Assembly (NCBI GenBank): GCA_000697355.1
Contig: JNEN01000843.1
Coordinates: 124,001 to 188,000, forward strand
DNA: 64,000 bases
Reading direction: 5' to 3'
Source of the DNA: Syncephalastrum monosporum B8922
Taxonomy: Eukaryota; Mucoromycota; Mucoromycetes; Mucorales; Syncephalastraceae
Shown piece by piece: positions 36,055 to 48,723 of the stretch (within the stretch, counting starts at the first letter, position 1; every line of letters begins with the position of its first letter). The notes beneath the pieces are model-generated. The model had not been told where the DNA came from, did not search any database, and was given only the letters and a program-made list of their open reading frames with translations. The position numbers and the translations under genes are program-made.

Positions 36055-36768
36055 ATTCTCCAGATATTTTCTGTACACAACATAGCAGCAATGAAAGTGA
36101 GCCCCATGTGAATAAAACCAACCAAATAATTTTGCTCTTGCGATTGGTCAATTTTGTCTAGAGAGTATCGACCGTTCAAAACATTATAAGTATCTGACCA
36201 TCAACGATCACCGATCGGTGTCTCATACAGGGCTCGCACGGCAATGGTATTATGTATGCGGACAGATGAGCAGCGACTATATATCGGTGTCTTCTGTGTG
36301 GGCAATTGTATCTCATGAAAAGAGGCCCTTGACTAAGGCGAACAGTCTCCTATGCACATTTCTAGTCTCTCCCAGGAAGCTATGTCTGGCGCCTCATGCA
36401 GTGGTAATTCACACAAGATAGAATAGAGTTTTCTACATTTGGGAAGGTATCAAATCCGCAACTTGTCAACAATCAAAGTTGCTGGGCCATATTGGGAGTA
36501 AAAAAAAAAAAAAAAAGAAACGCGCTCGGGCGGGCCCAGATCATCCGCTAGTGTCCCTGTGCAACCTACAGATGCAAGTTCACGGTAGCATATGCGTACA
36601 CAGCATCACACAAAGTTCCAACTTCAAGAGTTTCAAAGGCGACGAGTGACACATAACTCTGGGATGATTTGGAACACCATAAATCAATAACACGTACTCT
36701 AGGTGGATTATATTATATATATGTACAAATTCATCTGGTATCTATCTAAGGTTTGACTCTTATTATGA
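36055..36768. other. Intergenic between converging genes
   Basis: About 710 bases between the C2H2 gene and the 3' end of minus-strand SWD1. An AATAAA at 36111 and an A16 run near 36500 are the only notable items. Confidence 0.5.
36111..36116 (+). terminator. Polyadenylation signal AATAAA
   Basis: A canonical AATAAA 57 bases after the C2H2 gene stop codon. Confidence 0.55.
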
Positions 36769-38565
36769 TCATCCATCCAACGCCATACTACTTTCTTGTT
36801 GGCTGCCCAGCCGCTTCATCCTTCTGCGTTCATCATCGCTGTCATCGTTGTCTTCGCTTCCTGAGTTGGGCGTATCAGTAGGCATCATGGGGAGATAAAA
36901 GATCTCATTTGCGTCAGTATCATCGTCCGAGTCCATGAATGCTTGCACGTTCTCGCAAGTTGTTACATCCACAATGCAATCCTCGTCGTCCTGCTTGCGT
37001 TTTGACTTCTCTTCCTCAGGTACCTACCATGGCGAAGTGAGTCTGAGGCAGCTTCCACCAGTTATTTTTTTTTTTCCTTTACCACATCGAATTCGTCCTC
37101 CTCCTCCTCGTACTCAAGATTTTCTTCCAGCTCGTGAAAATCGGGTGCAAACGCACTCCAATTCTCGTCATGCTTGGCCGTCCAGACATAAATGTTACCA
37201 TAGCTGCTGACGGACGTGATCACTGGTCGGATGGGATGCCACTGTGGAAAGAGTCAAGATAAAACCCAGCTCTTTGTTTTGAGTCTGTCCTTACCGAAAG
37301 ATCATCGAGCGGTTCCTTGGGACCTTCCAGAATTTTTACAAGGTTGCCCAGATTTTTATCCCAGATGTATATATTGTGTTCTGCCTTATGACCAGATCCT
37401 GTGCGAACGCTTCAGAAGAAGTTCCCCGTATCCTAGGCAAACTTACCTCCGATGACAAACTCGCCGTCGGCGCTGAAACATGCCTTATTCCATTGTATCC
37501 GATTGACGAGATCCTGGAACTTGTTTTTGAGAGTGGGTATCGCTTCGGGGTCGCTCAGGATGTAGAATCGAATGATCCGGTCGTTGGCATTCACCAACAA
37601 GTCCCTGAGGTCTTTAGCTTCTTGCGTATTTGTGCGATCATCTGCCATTTACCTTCCGTTGCTGCTCCATTGTATCTCCTTAATCGATGAGCTTGTCACG
37701 CGTATGGTTTGTATCGTCTTTCGACATATTAGTACATATGATAAGAGTTAAGTACAACTGCGCATACCTCGAGTGTGGACGAATCGATAATGTAGAGCAT
37801 ACCCTTGGATGTGCCTGCATATATCCTGCTTCCTGTCTTGTTCCATGACACGGCGGTGACATAGCTCGAAGCTCTATAAATTACATGAGCCCAGTTGTAC
37901 AAAAGCATACATTTATCCATACGCTTTAACATCATCTTCGGAATCACCATCCCCGAGTGATATTCGCCGCACATGCGGTTCAGGCGTGGACATGTCAACT
38001 AGGGCTGCTTTCTCTTGGGTCAATGCCGCGACGAACAGGAAACTAGATCGCGAGTTAGTGAAGGATTGCGCATAGCAGAAACAACTTGCTTGTTTTTGGG
38101 GTGCATTTCACCCATCAAGACGGGCGCGTCGAACCGTATCCTAGAATGCATCTCGCCCGCAACAAGATCCCATAATATGCACATCCAATCTTTGGAACTT
38201 GACAACAGATACTGCCCGCTGCGCGACCAACTACCACGAGTACGTCAGTCGCCTGTATACCAGTCTGTAAAAGAGGAAAAGAGACACGCACCTGACGTTC
38301 GAGACGGGTTTCACGTGCCCAATCAGATTCCGAGCAAGGCCTTTTGTGTCAAAGTCCCAAACGACGCATCGCCCATCAAGACAGCCTGCTGCCAACAATG
38401 TGCCGCGTCGGTTGAATCGGCAATTCAGGACGTAGCCGTCCTCAAGCGTGTCTTCAATGACTTGCGGATATTCTTGCTCCCACGGATCTATTGTATTCCT
38501 TTCTGATTAGGGGATTGCTGAAATAAGAGAATGGTTGTCAAGTGACCTAGTAGTTCGAGGTTCAT
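36769..38565 (-). CDS. SWD1: COMPASS histone H3K4 methyltransferase subunit Swd1/RBBP5
   Basis: Exons (5' to 3') 38547-38565, 38292-38487, 38090-38230, 37923-38042, 37768-37873, 37653-37717, 37447-37604, 37295-37398, 37083-37241, 36769-37023; 440 residues. It begins MNLELL as in human RBBP5. WD40 blades are visible ([57 protein letters not shown]). The hinge [21 protein letters not shown] stretch (here [20 protein letters not shown]) and acidic DEFDV segment are diagnostic for RBBP5/Swd1 and mediate contact with Ash2/Bre2 and the SET subunit. The C-terminus is acidic. One intron (38043-38089) starts with GC, and the first donor is a weak GTCACT, so exon 1 is less certain than the rest. Confidence 0.93.
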
Positions 38566-38756
38566 GAAAGAATATATCCAACATAAAAAGAAGGTGGGGA
38601 AAAGAGGGGATATTTGAAAGCCAGCAAGACTCCCAAGCAACGATTTCGCAGCACGATGGACGAGATCTTTTTCCCTCAAGAATATTCGAGCTTCTTTGTT
38701 CTTTTGCATTTTTCTTCACGCACGCCGCCTATCGACCGATTCCCTTCCCACTCATT

Positions 38757-39436
38757 ATGTCAACGTCGATTGAAAAGGAAAAGAAGGCCTACATGACACT
38801 CGACCAGAGCTCCATGCCGAATTTCAACTCGTCATGGGTCAATTACAAAGGTATAAAGATAGCATATACCTCCCTTAATCCTTGTATATTGACTGGATTG
38901 TTCTTCCAAGGTGCTTGGGTCACTACGATCCTTCTCATCCTCGCCCTCAAGACACTCACGAGCATTATACCATTCATTTCAACTGGAGCAAGCTGGACGC
39001 TCACCAACTTGATTTTTAATATGGTAGAGTTTACCTTCATTCGTTCATTACATAAGGATCACATAAGCTCATTCCTGATAGGGTCATTATATCATGTTCC
39101 ACTGGGTGCAAGGCATCCCCTTTGAGAACAACCAAGGCGCCTACGATGGCCTGACTTTATGGGAGCAGATCGACGGTGGTGTTCAGTTCACTGCGACACG
39201 CAAATTCTTTACTGCGGTACCCATAGCCTTGTAAGTGGAAACATCTTTGGGATCCAGCACGATGACTTATCGTATATGTACATAGGTTCCTATTGAGCAC
39301 GCATTACACTCATTACGACATGTTCCAGTTTGGTATCAACTTTACTGCTCTTCTTGTCGTTCTCGTCGCGAAATTGCCCGTAATGCACCGGGTGAGAATA
39401 TTCGGTATCAACAAGCTTGACTACGACATGGATTAG
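38757..39436 (+). CDS. ORM1: ORM1-like (ORMDL) regulator of serine palmitoyltransferase
   Basis: Exons 38757-38850, 38911-39023, 39082-39230, 39286-39436; 168 residues. Family blocks are [38 protein letters not shown] and [20 protein letters not shown], with four membrane spans. ORM proteins sit in the ER and restrain the first enzyme of sphingolipid synthesis. The N-terminal 25 residues ([19 protein letters not shown]) are short and hold a few Ser/Thr that could be phosphorylated, as in yeast Orm1/2. The start is 191 bases from the start of divergent SWD1, so the two share a promoter region. Family call is firm. Confidence 0.96.
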
Positions 39437-42423
39437 GGGGATCACCCTGATCTTTTTTTTCTTTTCTCTTTTTTTTTTGGATATCCTTTTTCTCTTCTAT
39501 CTACTTGCCTTTTATCTTCTTTTTCTTTTTCTCATCTCTCCCGTTACTCTTCACGCAACTTGACTATCTTTTTTTTATCTGCTGCTTTTGTAAATAATGT
39601 CAATCCAATATAACATCAAATATCCTATGCATTAATTTCAGCCAAGCTGGTTTCGGATCAGTAATTCTGTATCATGCCACGTGTCCGCAGACACGAGCAT
39701 ACGCGTCACGTTGCACCACAGACAAGTCTGTCGTTCAGCAATGCGAAACTCCTTCCGTTGATGCACTTTTACCTGTTCATCACATCGGTACATACTACAC
39801 AAGTTGAGCCAAGTCAACATGTCAACTTCTATTACACCCTAAATCAGGGGTATGCGCGGCTGTCCACCAATTTTCGCATTGTGGCGTTATATGTGCAGCC
39901 ATGGCTGGTTGCATCACTTATTCCACATTGCACGACAAAAGGATGTACAAGCGTAGTACAAACGGAAAGAACAATGCAAGGCGATTATGGTGCCTTCTAT
40001 CTGCTGATAAAACCCCTTCTGCGGTTTACCTCGTTCATGCGAAATTGTGCGGATGCGAATCTATTCATTTGACAACCAGCTGACGCTGAACATCCCCGCA
40101 TAGTAAACAATTTATTGTCATAAAAGTGAGTATCTGGCGCTCGTGAAAACCAAGATAAATATGCACAAAATGAGAAGTCTTTACGGGACATGCGTATCTC
40201 TAACAAGCAGTGGCATTTTAAATGAGGTACGCAATGACTGACCTCAGACTGAATATCTTGTCCTTGTGTCCAATTACATACTCACACCACCGTCGAGCAT
40301 ATAAAACCAGAACGTGCGTTAAAACTACGTTCAGCGTATTTCTTCCGTTATGCCTAGAACCAAGGACAGCAAATAACTCCCGTACTGTGCATTGCTAGCT
40401 TTGTGGTTATTCTTTCAAGGGAGGAAGAGACCGTGGCAAAGCGGCGCCTATAAAGAAGGACAACCATCGACGCAGTAGTCGCTTACCTTTACAAAGCTAC
40501 TAAGTCTCAGTAGTAAACTGAACGGCTTTATCAATATTTCAGTTCTTAATATATATGAAGAGCCTGAGCAATTCCTCATCAGTTTCTATATTAACCCAAG
40601 CAATAATAGCAATCCTGATAGTGTAAATCGCGAGAAAAAACTCCAAAGCATATCTGTCATGTCGTTCTCATGACTGGCAGCCATGAGACACGAGCTGTAC
40701 AGCATTATATACTTTTCAGTAGAGCAGTGATTGCCACATACTTCGCAGTACCGCGTAGTCAAGTTGGGTATGCATGCCTGGTATGATGACTCGGAGAAGA
40801 CTGTTAGCTAGAGTCAAACTTAGGAAAAAACGGTCCACAAAGTAAACCGATATTTCCCCAACAGTCGGATCACATAAAGGAGTAAAACAAAACTAATGCT
40901 GATCTGTTTGGTAGTTCGGCCAATCACAGCGCCTAACGAGCTTAAGCACTTGTCAATAACTCTTTCTGCATGTTCATTGGTAAACCTCATAGGCGTCTTC
41001 TAACCCGAATAAGAGTGAGCAGAACCCAAAGGAGCAAAATATGGTGAAAGGGAACATTGAGTGAGAGACGTGAGAAATTGATATGGTCCCCCTATATTTA
41101 AATACCGTTTATGCTTCCCCATGTAGTAATACACCCATGCAGTGTACTTTCTACAAGTTTCTCAAAAAGCATCCCCAAAAAAATCAGCAGTAGAGACTTC
41201 TTAAAGGGAGGGGAACATTGCATGTAGAACCATCAAGAAAACCGCGGGAAGAGCAAGCGGGTGCTCAACATGGCACATCGTGCCCTATAGAACCTGTGTT
41301 AGACAAAGGGGTGAGGAGAGCACGTTCACCCTTTTGGCGGCGGTTCCGTCAACTCCGCCTGTGCATCCCATCAAGTTTTTTTTTTTTCTACGTTTGTCAC
41401 CATGTGCTACACACAATGACCCCTTCCTCGCCACTATCAACGGACAAAAACGCTGACAGAAAGTGCAATGATATTAAACAAGTTCCAAGTTCAGTGTATC
41501 GCTTACATTCGTTCATTTGAAAAACGTGCATTCGAAGCTGATATAGATTTTATCGCAGTATGTAGCGCCACGCACAAGACACTGATTGACGCCTTTCATA
41601 GCTGAGCTTATCTCAATTTGGTCATGGTCATAAAAAAGTTGTTGATGCATCCCATTATCTGCTGCAGCAGGGCCTATGCTTCAAATCAGGAACCATAAAA
41701 TAAACTGACGGATAATCTAATTTTTCCTTCACTTACGTGATTTTCACTCATAGAAGCCATTTTTTAAATCTGTAAATGAGTATTCAGCTCTATAATACGG
41801 ACATTGTGTAATAAAACAGCACGTTTGGTCTCGACCAAAAGACGAGTGTGTCTCGTTGTACCTATTTACCATGAATACCGAGCATGTCCGCTCGTCGCTG
41901 AGAGCGAAAAAAATTAGTTTGAAGCACCTCCAGGACCGGGTCCGTGCAACCAAGCATCGGTTTTCCTGCCCGCATCTTTCATTTCATCTTGACGGACCCA
42001 GACCTACGGATCGATAGATCTGTTGGTCCGACCTCCAGCGACGGTCTGAGACTTCTATTCAGTGAGCGCGCGCATATCATTATTATATTAAAGAAGTGTT
42101 GTTTAAAGTATTGAAATTTAGCAGGGGAAAAGCCGTTGCAGGCCCAAACGCGATTATGCATCGTTGCCAGCTTTTTCTGATCCGCAAGAAGCTTACTTTC
42201 AAAAGTGAGTCTATCCACGCAGACATCGCCTCCTACGCTGCCAAGTCCCTGCCCCTCTGTGTTTTCCTACCCTGTGCGGACTTTTTAAGATACTGAGATC
42301 TCCCTTGTCCTTTCCTGTCATGATCGCTAATGCCCCAATATAAAAAGCGCTTCATACCGCCCGCTGCCGACTTTATACCCAACTTTTTCTTGGCTCAATT
42401 TTATCTATTCATCATACTACACC
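39437..42423. other. 3 kb gene-poor interval
   Basis: No conserved open frame or RNA gene was recognised on either strand. Two orphan core-promoter-like elements stand out: TATAAAA at 40300, followed by a tiny open frame from 40350, and a TATTTAAAT-like element near 41094. The right end carries the TATA box of the small secreted peptide gene. Confidence 0.5.
42339..42347 (+). promoter_or_regulatory. TATA box of the small secreted peptide gene
   Basis: TATAAAAAG lies 85 bases before the start codon at 42424. The spacing matches that of the TATA box of the first phospholipase gene. Confidence 0.65.
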
Positions 42424-42673
42424 ATGCGCTTCACTTTTCTATCGATGGCTCTGCATACTATTCTTGTTGCTACTCTGCTAGTGGACCCAACTGACTCTTC
42501 GCAGATGCATGGTATGTGCATGGCAGATTTAATATAGAACTTGGTGCTGATAACGCTCCCAAGACAATTACGATCTTGAAAACCTAGTACACAAAGATCA
42601 GGAAGAAACACAACGTCTTGAGAAGCGACGCAGCAGACGAAGTGGCGAGTTTCGGGAGAAATGGGTCTACTAA
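42424..42673 (+). CDS. Possible secreted peptide precursor with Kex2-type site, function unknown
   Basis: Exons 42424-42511 and 42588-42673; 57 residues. I do not recognise a family. The first 20-24 residues form a signal peptide (MRFTFLSMALHTILVATLLV). A short spacer follows, then LEKR, a typical Kex2 cleavage site, and a strongly basic last 14 residues (RSRRSGEFREKWVY). The donor GTATGT and acceptor CCTAG keep frame. A strong TATA box precedes it. If unspliced, a stop comes eight residues after the junction. No cysteines, so it is not a typical small cysteine-rich effector. It could be a peptide signal, an antimicrobial peptide or a chance open frame; the promoter, signal peptide, splice and Kex2 site together favour a real gene. 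Confidence 0.5.
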
Positions 42674-43407
42674 TTTACCCGATTGATATGATACCACAGT
42701 CCAAGTACGCTCCCCTAACATCTAGACTCCGTCCCTATTCTCTTCAAAAACACAACCTTTGCTCGTCCACAATTGTACAGCCCTTCTCTTTCCTCGTATA
42801 TACCACATACCCTCGTATTGCTTCAGTTTTCAATAATAAGATACCTAAAGAAACCAAATTGCTCCTTATCTGACTATGTATTGCTGCATGCATCCCCGCA
42901 TGGCGAATGAACGTGGAACAAATTTTTTCTGCATGGTCAAAAGGGGGAGAGCCTATTTAGTATACACTTTCGTCACATGACCCGGCGGCTGTATCATGAT
43001 GCAGAATATCCATGGTTTATCGCCAAGAAATATTCGATGGCATCCAATGAATGGTGGAAACAGGCATGCTTTTGCCTCAGAAATGACGTTGAAGGGGCGC
43101 AGTATGACCATTTGCTATAACGAGGCTTTTACCACCACGAAAACCTTCAACAAAACAATTGCTTTACAAGAAATAGATGGTATAGATATAAAGAAGAAGT
43201 AATGACGTTCTGATGGTAGGCGAAAGAACAGTGATTTAACAGTTGAAAGAAATGATGATGCTCCATTTTCGACAAAGACGGTCCGTATTACCGCTGTTCT
43301 ATTGCCATGGAAACCTTTGTGCAACCGCTGTGTGATCCAGCCCACATTTGCTTGTTTTTCCTTGTCCTCTTCCGTTTCTCCCCTCTTTGTGTCTCTCCAT
43401 CTCTCTC
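42674..43407. other. Intergenic, secreted peptide to TVP15-like gene
   Basis: 734 bases. CT-rich leader sequence directly precedes 43408; nothing else recognised. Confidence 0.5.
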
Positions 43408-44362
43408 ATGGCCATCGACGCATCGCTCGTATTTCGTGCCCTCAACGTAATCGTGGCAGTATTCATGGTTGCTGGTGGCGTTGCCACTATCATAAAAGGT
43501 CAGTCCAGAATATTGTGTCGTGATCGCTTATTCCTAATCTCAAAACTGGCTCTTTTCACCGTGTAGGAGGTACGTTAGACAAACAAACAAAGCGACAACC
43601 ACGCGAAAAGGTGTATTCAGACTGGCCAATCCAATAGGATTTCCCAATTTCATCCAGGGCATATTTTGCATGTGAGAAGAAAAGAAGCCTGCCAAAGAGC
43701 AAAAAAGTTAATCAATGATAAGCATCTTCGGCGCCGTGACAGGTGTTTTTGAGTTCCGGCTCCCGCGTCAGATCACCCAGTTCGCGTCGTTCATGTTTTC
43801 ATTCCTTGGCCGGGGCATATGTAAGGAACAACTGGAATCAATATACTGTTATGTGTATGGAGAGGATAACTTACCTGTCGCGTATCCACCCTTGATTGCA
43901 TGATATCAGTCTACGTTTTGTGAGTAACCCGGTATCAACTATGAAAACGCAGTAGAAGCATGGCGTTCGCTAACTCTTTTTTTTTTTTTTTTTTTTGAAT
44001 ACTACAGTATCGGATGCATTACTCTCAATTACGGTAGCTTCTCGATTGCATGCGGCGTCATCGTAAGAAAAACAGAAAAAAAACCAGAGGTGAACATAAG
44101 ACTCACCTGGACTTCACTGAAGGTCGTCGTGGTAGGTGTTGCATACCTAGTGCTGCACTTCATCCCTGGCGTCCAAGCTCCCACGAATATGCAACAGAGT
44201 GCATTCGAGGAATCTATGGGCTTTTCTACGCGGTTAGCAGATAATCATCCTATGATGCCCAACCATGGCCTTGGCGGTGGAGGCATGTCCGGCGCCACTC
44301 CAAGCACGGATCCCGAAGCTTATCCGCAAAAGACCTACGTGTCTGACGGCCCGACAATTTAG
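43408..44362 (+). CDS. TVP15: Golgi membrane protein, COPI-associated/Tvp15 family
   Basis: Exons 43408-43498, 43638-43671, 43723-43820, 43910-43919, 44008-44062, 44123-44362; 175 residues. Four membrane spans: LNVIVAVFMVAGGVATI, IQGIFCIIFGAVTGVFEF, a span from FYVFIGCITLNYGSFSI, and VVVVGVAYLVLHFIPG. The block RQITQFASFMFSFLGRGIFY is the family hallmark. The 45-residue tail is hydrophilic and Met/Gly/Pro-rich. Yeast Tvp15 lies in late Golgi compartments with the t-SNARE Tlg2. Exon 4 is only 10 nt and codes the end of FYVF; without it the frame is lost. The family call is good; Tvp15 rather than another COPI-associated member is likely. Confidence 0.88.
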
Positions 44363-45135
44363 AAAAAAATCGCAAAGAAAAGATAATGATTTATGCATCC
44401 TGCTTTCGACGTCCTATTTCTTTTTTATTATTGCTGCCTATGTGTGTTGTTTACGGATCGCAGGCGACAAGGGGCGCAGGCAAGCAGCAAAAACCTGGGG
44501 GTCACCGAATAACACATCACCGTGAATCTTATTGTAGTCTGCCTTAACAACTCCCCAGTTCGGCAACGTTTTATCTTAACGGTTCATTTAACGGGCCCAT
44601 TCCATGTCTTTTTGCCCGAGTGATATTGACCTGCTTTTATGTGTGACCGGACAATCCAGGCTGGGGAAAGCGGGATTTTCTGTGGCCCCGTGACCATTCC
44701 GGAAGCGCCAAAAAGTCAAAGTGAGGGCATCCGACATGCATGTATGCAATCAATCCCCATCCTGGTGCGGAGCCACACTCCCTTCTACTAATTGCATTTT
44801 CTAGCTGCATCAACCTCTTTGAAAGTAAAGGTACCGAAGATACCAAAAAGCAATTTTGTCGACAAGAAGAAGGCAACCGCAAGCGGGAGGGTAGGTGTAT
44901 TCAGGTACTGTATGGAGGAAAAAGAAAGAGAAGCAGAAAGAGAACGAAAAGGTTCATACCCCGCGAGGATTGTTTGGATTCCCGCCACACCAACGAGCCC
45001 TAACCTTGCATCGAAACAGCCCTTTTTTTTTCTCTTCGGCCACGCGCAACTTCGCGTTTATCTTTCTTTTCCTTTCACCCCAAACCCTGCTTCTGTCCTT
45101 CGACACTCCAAGGCCCTTGCACACATACACGCACT
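44363..45135. other. Intergenic, TVP15-like gene to Rab11
   Basis: About 770 bases. The last 120 bases are CT-rich leader of the Rab11 gene. No other feature was recognised. Confidence 0.5.
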
Positions 45136-46123
<988 letters not shown>

Positions 46124-46235
46124 ATCTTTGTTTTTTTTCTCGTTTTTTCTCTATTTTCTCTTTTTCCATCGTCTTTCCCTTCTTAAAGCCAACGTAATAT
46201 TGTATACCTTTTCTCTTAAATTTAGGCACAAACAA

Positions 46236-46241
46236 AATAAA
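46236..46241 (+). terminator. Polyadenylation signal AATAAA
   Basis: AATAAA 113 bases past the Rab11 stop codon. Confidence 0.55.
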
Positions 46242-46393
46242 TCAAGTTTTTAGTGTGGACCAACCAAGCACTGGCGCGCGTTTCTATTAGATCTTGTAAA
46301 ACCTTTTTTTTTCCACTCTTACTATGCAGGATGCACAAATGGGGTAAGCACACCACGTGAACTATATATAATTCGTTCATTCTCCTTACTCTG

Positions 46394-47759
46394 ATGCTTT
46401 TATTCCTTTCTCTTCAATTCCTTTACTTTGTTCCTATGCTCAGTAGTAGTAGTAGTGGTTCAGGCGACACCCTCCCTACCACATCAGCCACCAAACCGAC
46501 CGGACTACCTGATGCATTACATATACTTCGACCCTTGATCCATATGCTCGCTGGTCTGGCTCGTCTCATTCAGTGGAAGACAAATCAGGCCCTGTTGGCC
46601 ACAGCGGTCTGGACGGCCGTGTGGTTCCACCATCACCTCACCTTGGGTCTCGTGCCCCTCTTTTTACTTGTCACCCTCGCACAACAACCCCAGCACAACC
46701 CAAAAAGCGACGACGACAAGAATAACACTAAAGAAGGACTGGCGACAGCCACGACCGATCTGATAGAACTCGCCGAATGGGTCAGTGCCCTGTCGGCGGG
46801 ATTACAACGTCAACAGAAGCGTATCACTCGGCGGCACTACACTGTCGGCAGTCTAGTTTACCTGCTGTGGCTCTACATTCTACACAGCGCACGTCTGGGA
46901 CAGTTGATATGGCTGCTGGGGTGCCTTTGTCTGACATGGTCATGTCCATGGGCAAGCATGCTCCGCCAGCGCCTGCTGCGCGAACCAGTCGCCGCTGCCC
47001 CTGCGGCCACACCGCCTTCCAAACCAGAATACGACCGTCTCTACTGCTTCAGTGTGGTTGAGAACCAGCGCTGGTGGCTACACAAAGGATGGAGCCACTC
47101 GCTTATGCAGCACGATCGTCCTGCTTGGTAATTATTATTGTTTTCATGTTTTTATGTCAATTCTGCTTTGGTTATTGTGTATTAATGAGAATCTGCATGA
47201 TGCACACGAATTTGCAATATTATATTACAGGTCAGATGAGTATCAGGAACCGACTCCGAGCATAAGTGAGTTCACACTGCCTCCGCCTGTGCATGGCCAT
47301 CAGTGGACCTGGGTCGATCCCGAGTGGAAGCTAGAAACACCCGATGATGACGCGGGTGGGTGGCGTTATGGCGACTGGTCCAATAATACTCTCCTGACCC
47401 GCCGTCGACGTTGGCTGCGTTGCGCTCGCCTCGAACAGCATTACGAACCGATGAGCGTCGTCCACACCCCTGTGCCCAAACGTAGCAGTGCTATTAGCTT
47501 TAAAAGCAACAAAAGTACGAGCCGAAACAGCCTTCACAGCGACACGAGCATTTCAAGCAGCTTGAGTAGCAGCCTTGATAGCATGAACTCGCCCACCAAA
47601 AGCTTTGGCGGCGGAGGGCCCTCTTACCGGTTTTCACCCAAACCCAGACCGACGTCTTTACTTACCCACCGGTCCGTCTCCTCCATATCAACCATCACCA
47701 CCGTTTCACCCAGCAGCTCGCCCTCGAGCTATAAATCTTATTTCTGGCTGAACCGCTAG
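46394..47759 (+). CDS. Peroxisomal/ER membrane protein with dysferlin domain (Pex30/Pex24 family)
   Basis: Exons 46394-47127 and 47231-47759; 420 residues. The N-terminal half has reticulon-like hydrophobic hairpins (TNQALLATAVWTAVWFHHHL, LVPLFLLVTLAQQ, LVYLLWLYILHSARLGQLI). The second half is a DysF domain: RLYCFSVVENQRWWLHKGW, then HQWTWVDPEWKLE and GGWRYGDWSN, rich in Trp, followed by LRCARLEQHYE. This layout is that of fungal Pex30-32/Pex24 proteins, which shape ER regions where peroxisomes and lipid droplets form. The tail is a long Ser-rich run. The start could be 46394 or the next in-frame ATG 46436, 14 codons later. Confidence 0.88.
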
Positions 47760-47849
47760 TCTGGTTTATATTTTTGCACACGTGCATACACACACAAGCA
47801 ACAGCCATGCATCGTTTTGTACATAATATTTTTGTGTTTTCTCTTGCCT

Positions 47850-47877
47850 CTCTACTCTCTACTCTCTACTCTCTACT
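47850..47877. repeat. (CTCTACT)4 minisatellite
   Basis: Four perfect 7-base units in the 3' flank of the DysF gene. Confidence 0.8.
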
Positions 47878-47910
47878 TACTAATCACTGCTTAATGTTGT
47901 AATAATATTC

Positions 47911-47916
47911 AATAAA
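47911..47916 (+). terminator. Polyadenylation signal AATAAA
   Basis: AATAAA 152 bases after the DysF gene stop codon. Confidence 0.55.
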
Positions 47917-48723
47917 TTTCTTGAAAAGACCACATAACCCGAGTGGAGAACGTCAGGAAGCAAAGCAGAGCCTTATTGGCTTTTTCTTTCAGAGGCGTGT
48001 TTTGATGTAATGATACCGCATATTGGCAGATTATGCAGTGACAATGACACCGCAAATAGCGCCTTGCACCATTATCAGGTTAAGGCCAAGGACCGGAAAA
48101 GAGGTAGTTGCATGTTTCATCTAAATAACTATGCTATTTATATTATGTGTATTATAGAGCCCTATCCAGTTTGCCTTGGGTAGTACGGCTATGGCCAATG
48201 AACGGCGAGGCTTCATCACCCTGCGAAGCGGGCTGACCATAGGAAGCCACGCAAAACGATGGCAGACACAAAGCACCTTGCCCAGGCAACGAAATCGAAA
48301 AAAGCTGACCACTCTCTCGTCCGTGTAGACGTTATCTTATTAGAAAGGTATGGCCTAATTGCATAGAGGAGGAGAGTTTGCGAAAACGGATTACATGACA
48401 AGAGCTAGAGATGATGACAGACAAATACTGTCCGCCGTGCCGAATCCTGCTTCCACCGCGATGGCATGGCTGCTCATAACATCGTACATATTTTAGAAAA
48501 GCAAACCACATACGGGCAGCATCCTAGTCCGTTCATATCCCCAGCAAGGGCCATCAAGGTGCCACAAACAAGGGAGCGACCGGCCGCGCAAGATCCATTA
48601 TCCACCAACAAGCATACTGGTATATAGCCTCCGAGTAAGGACGGCTAGGGCTGACAGGCCCGTACAGTTTATGGACTTGCCCAGTGTAAACAAGCGTAAG
48701 CCAAGATAAAAAAAATACAAGCT

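Larger units (their letters stand above)
47760..48723. other. Intergenic between converging genes
   Basis: About 960 bases between the DysF gene and the minus-strand PH gene. It holds a (CTCTACT)4 repeat and an AATAAA at 47911. Nothing else was recognised. Confidence 0.55.

Noticed and set aside
40350..40376. Histone H3-like start MPRTKDSK after a TATA box
   Set aside because: The frame stops after eight codons and no histone fold is coded in the following kilobase; resemblance is too short. Kept only as part of the gene-desert finding.
18553..40950. Shared short word CTAACGAGCTTAA near 18555 and 40936
   Set aside because: A 13-base match between two sites in 64 kb is expected by chance many times over.
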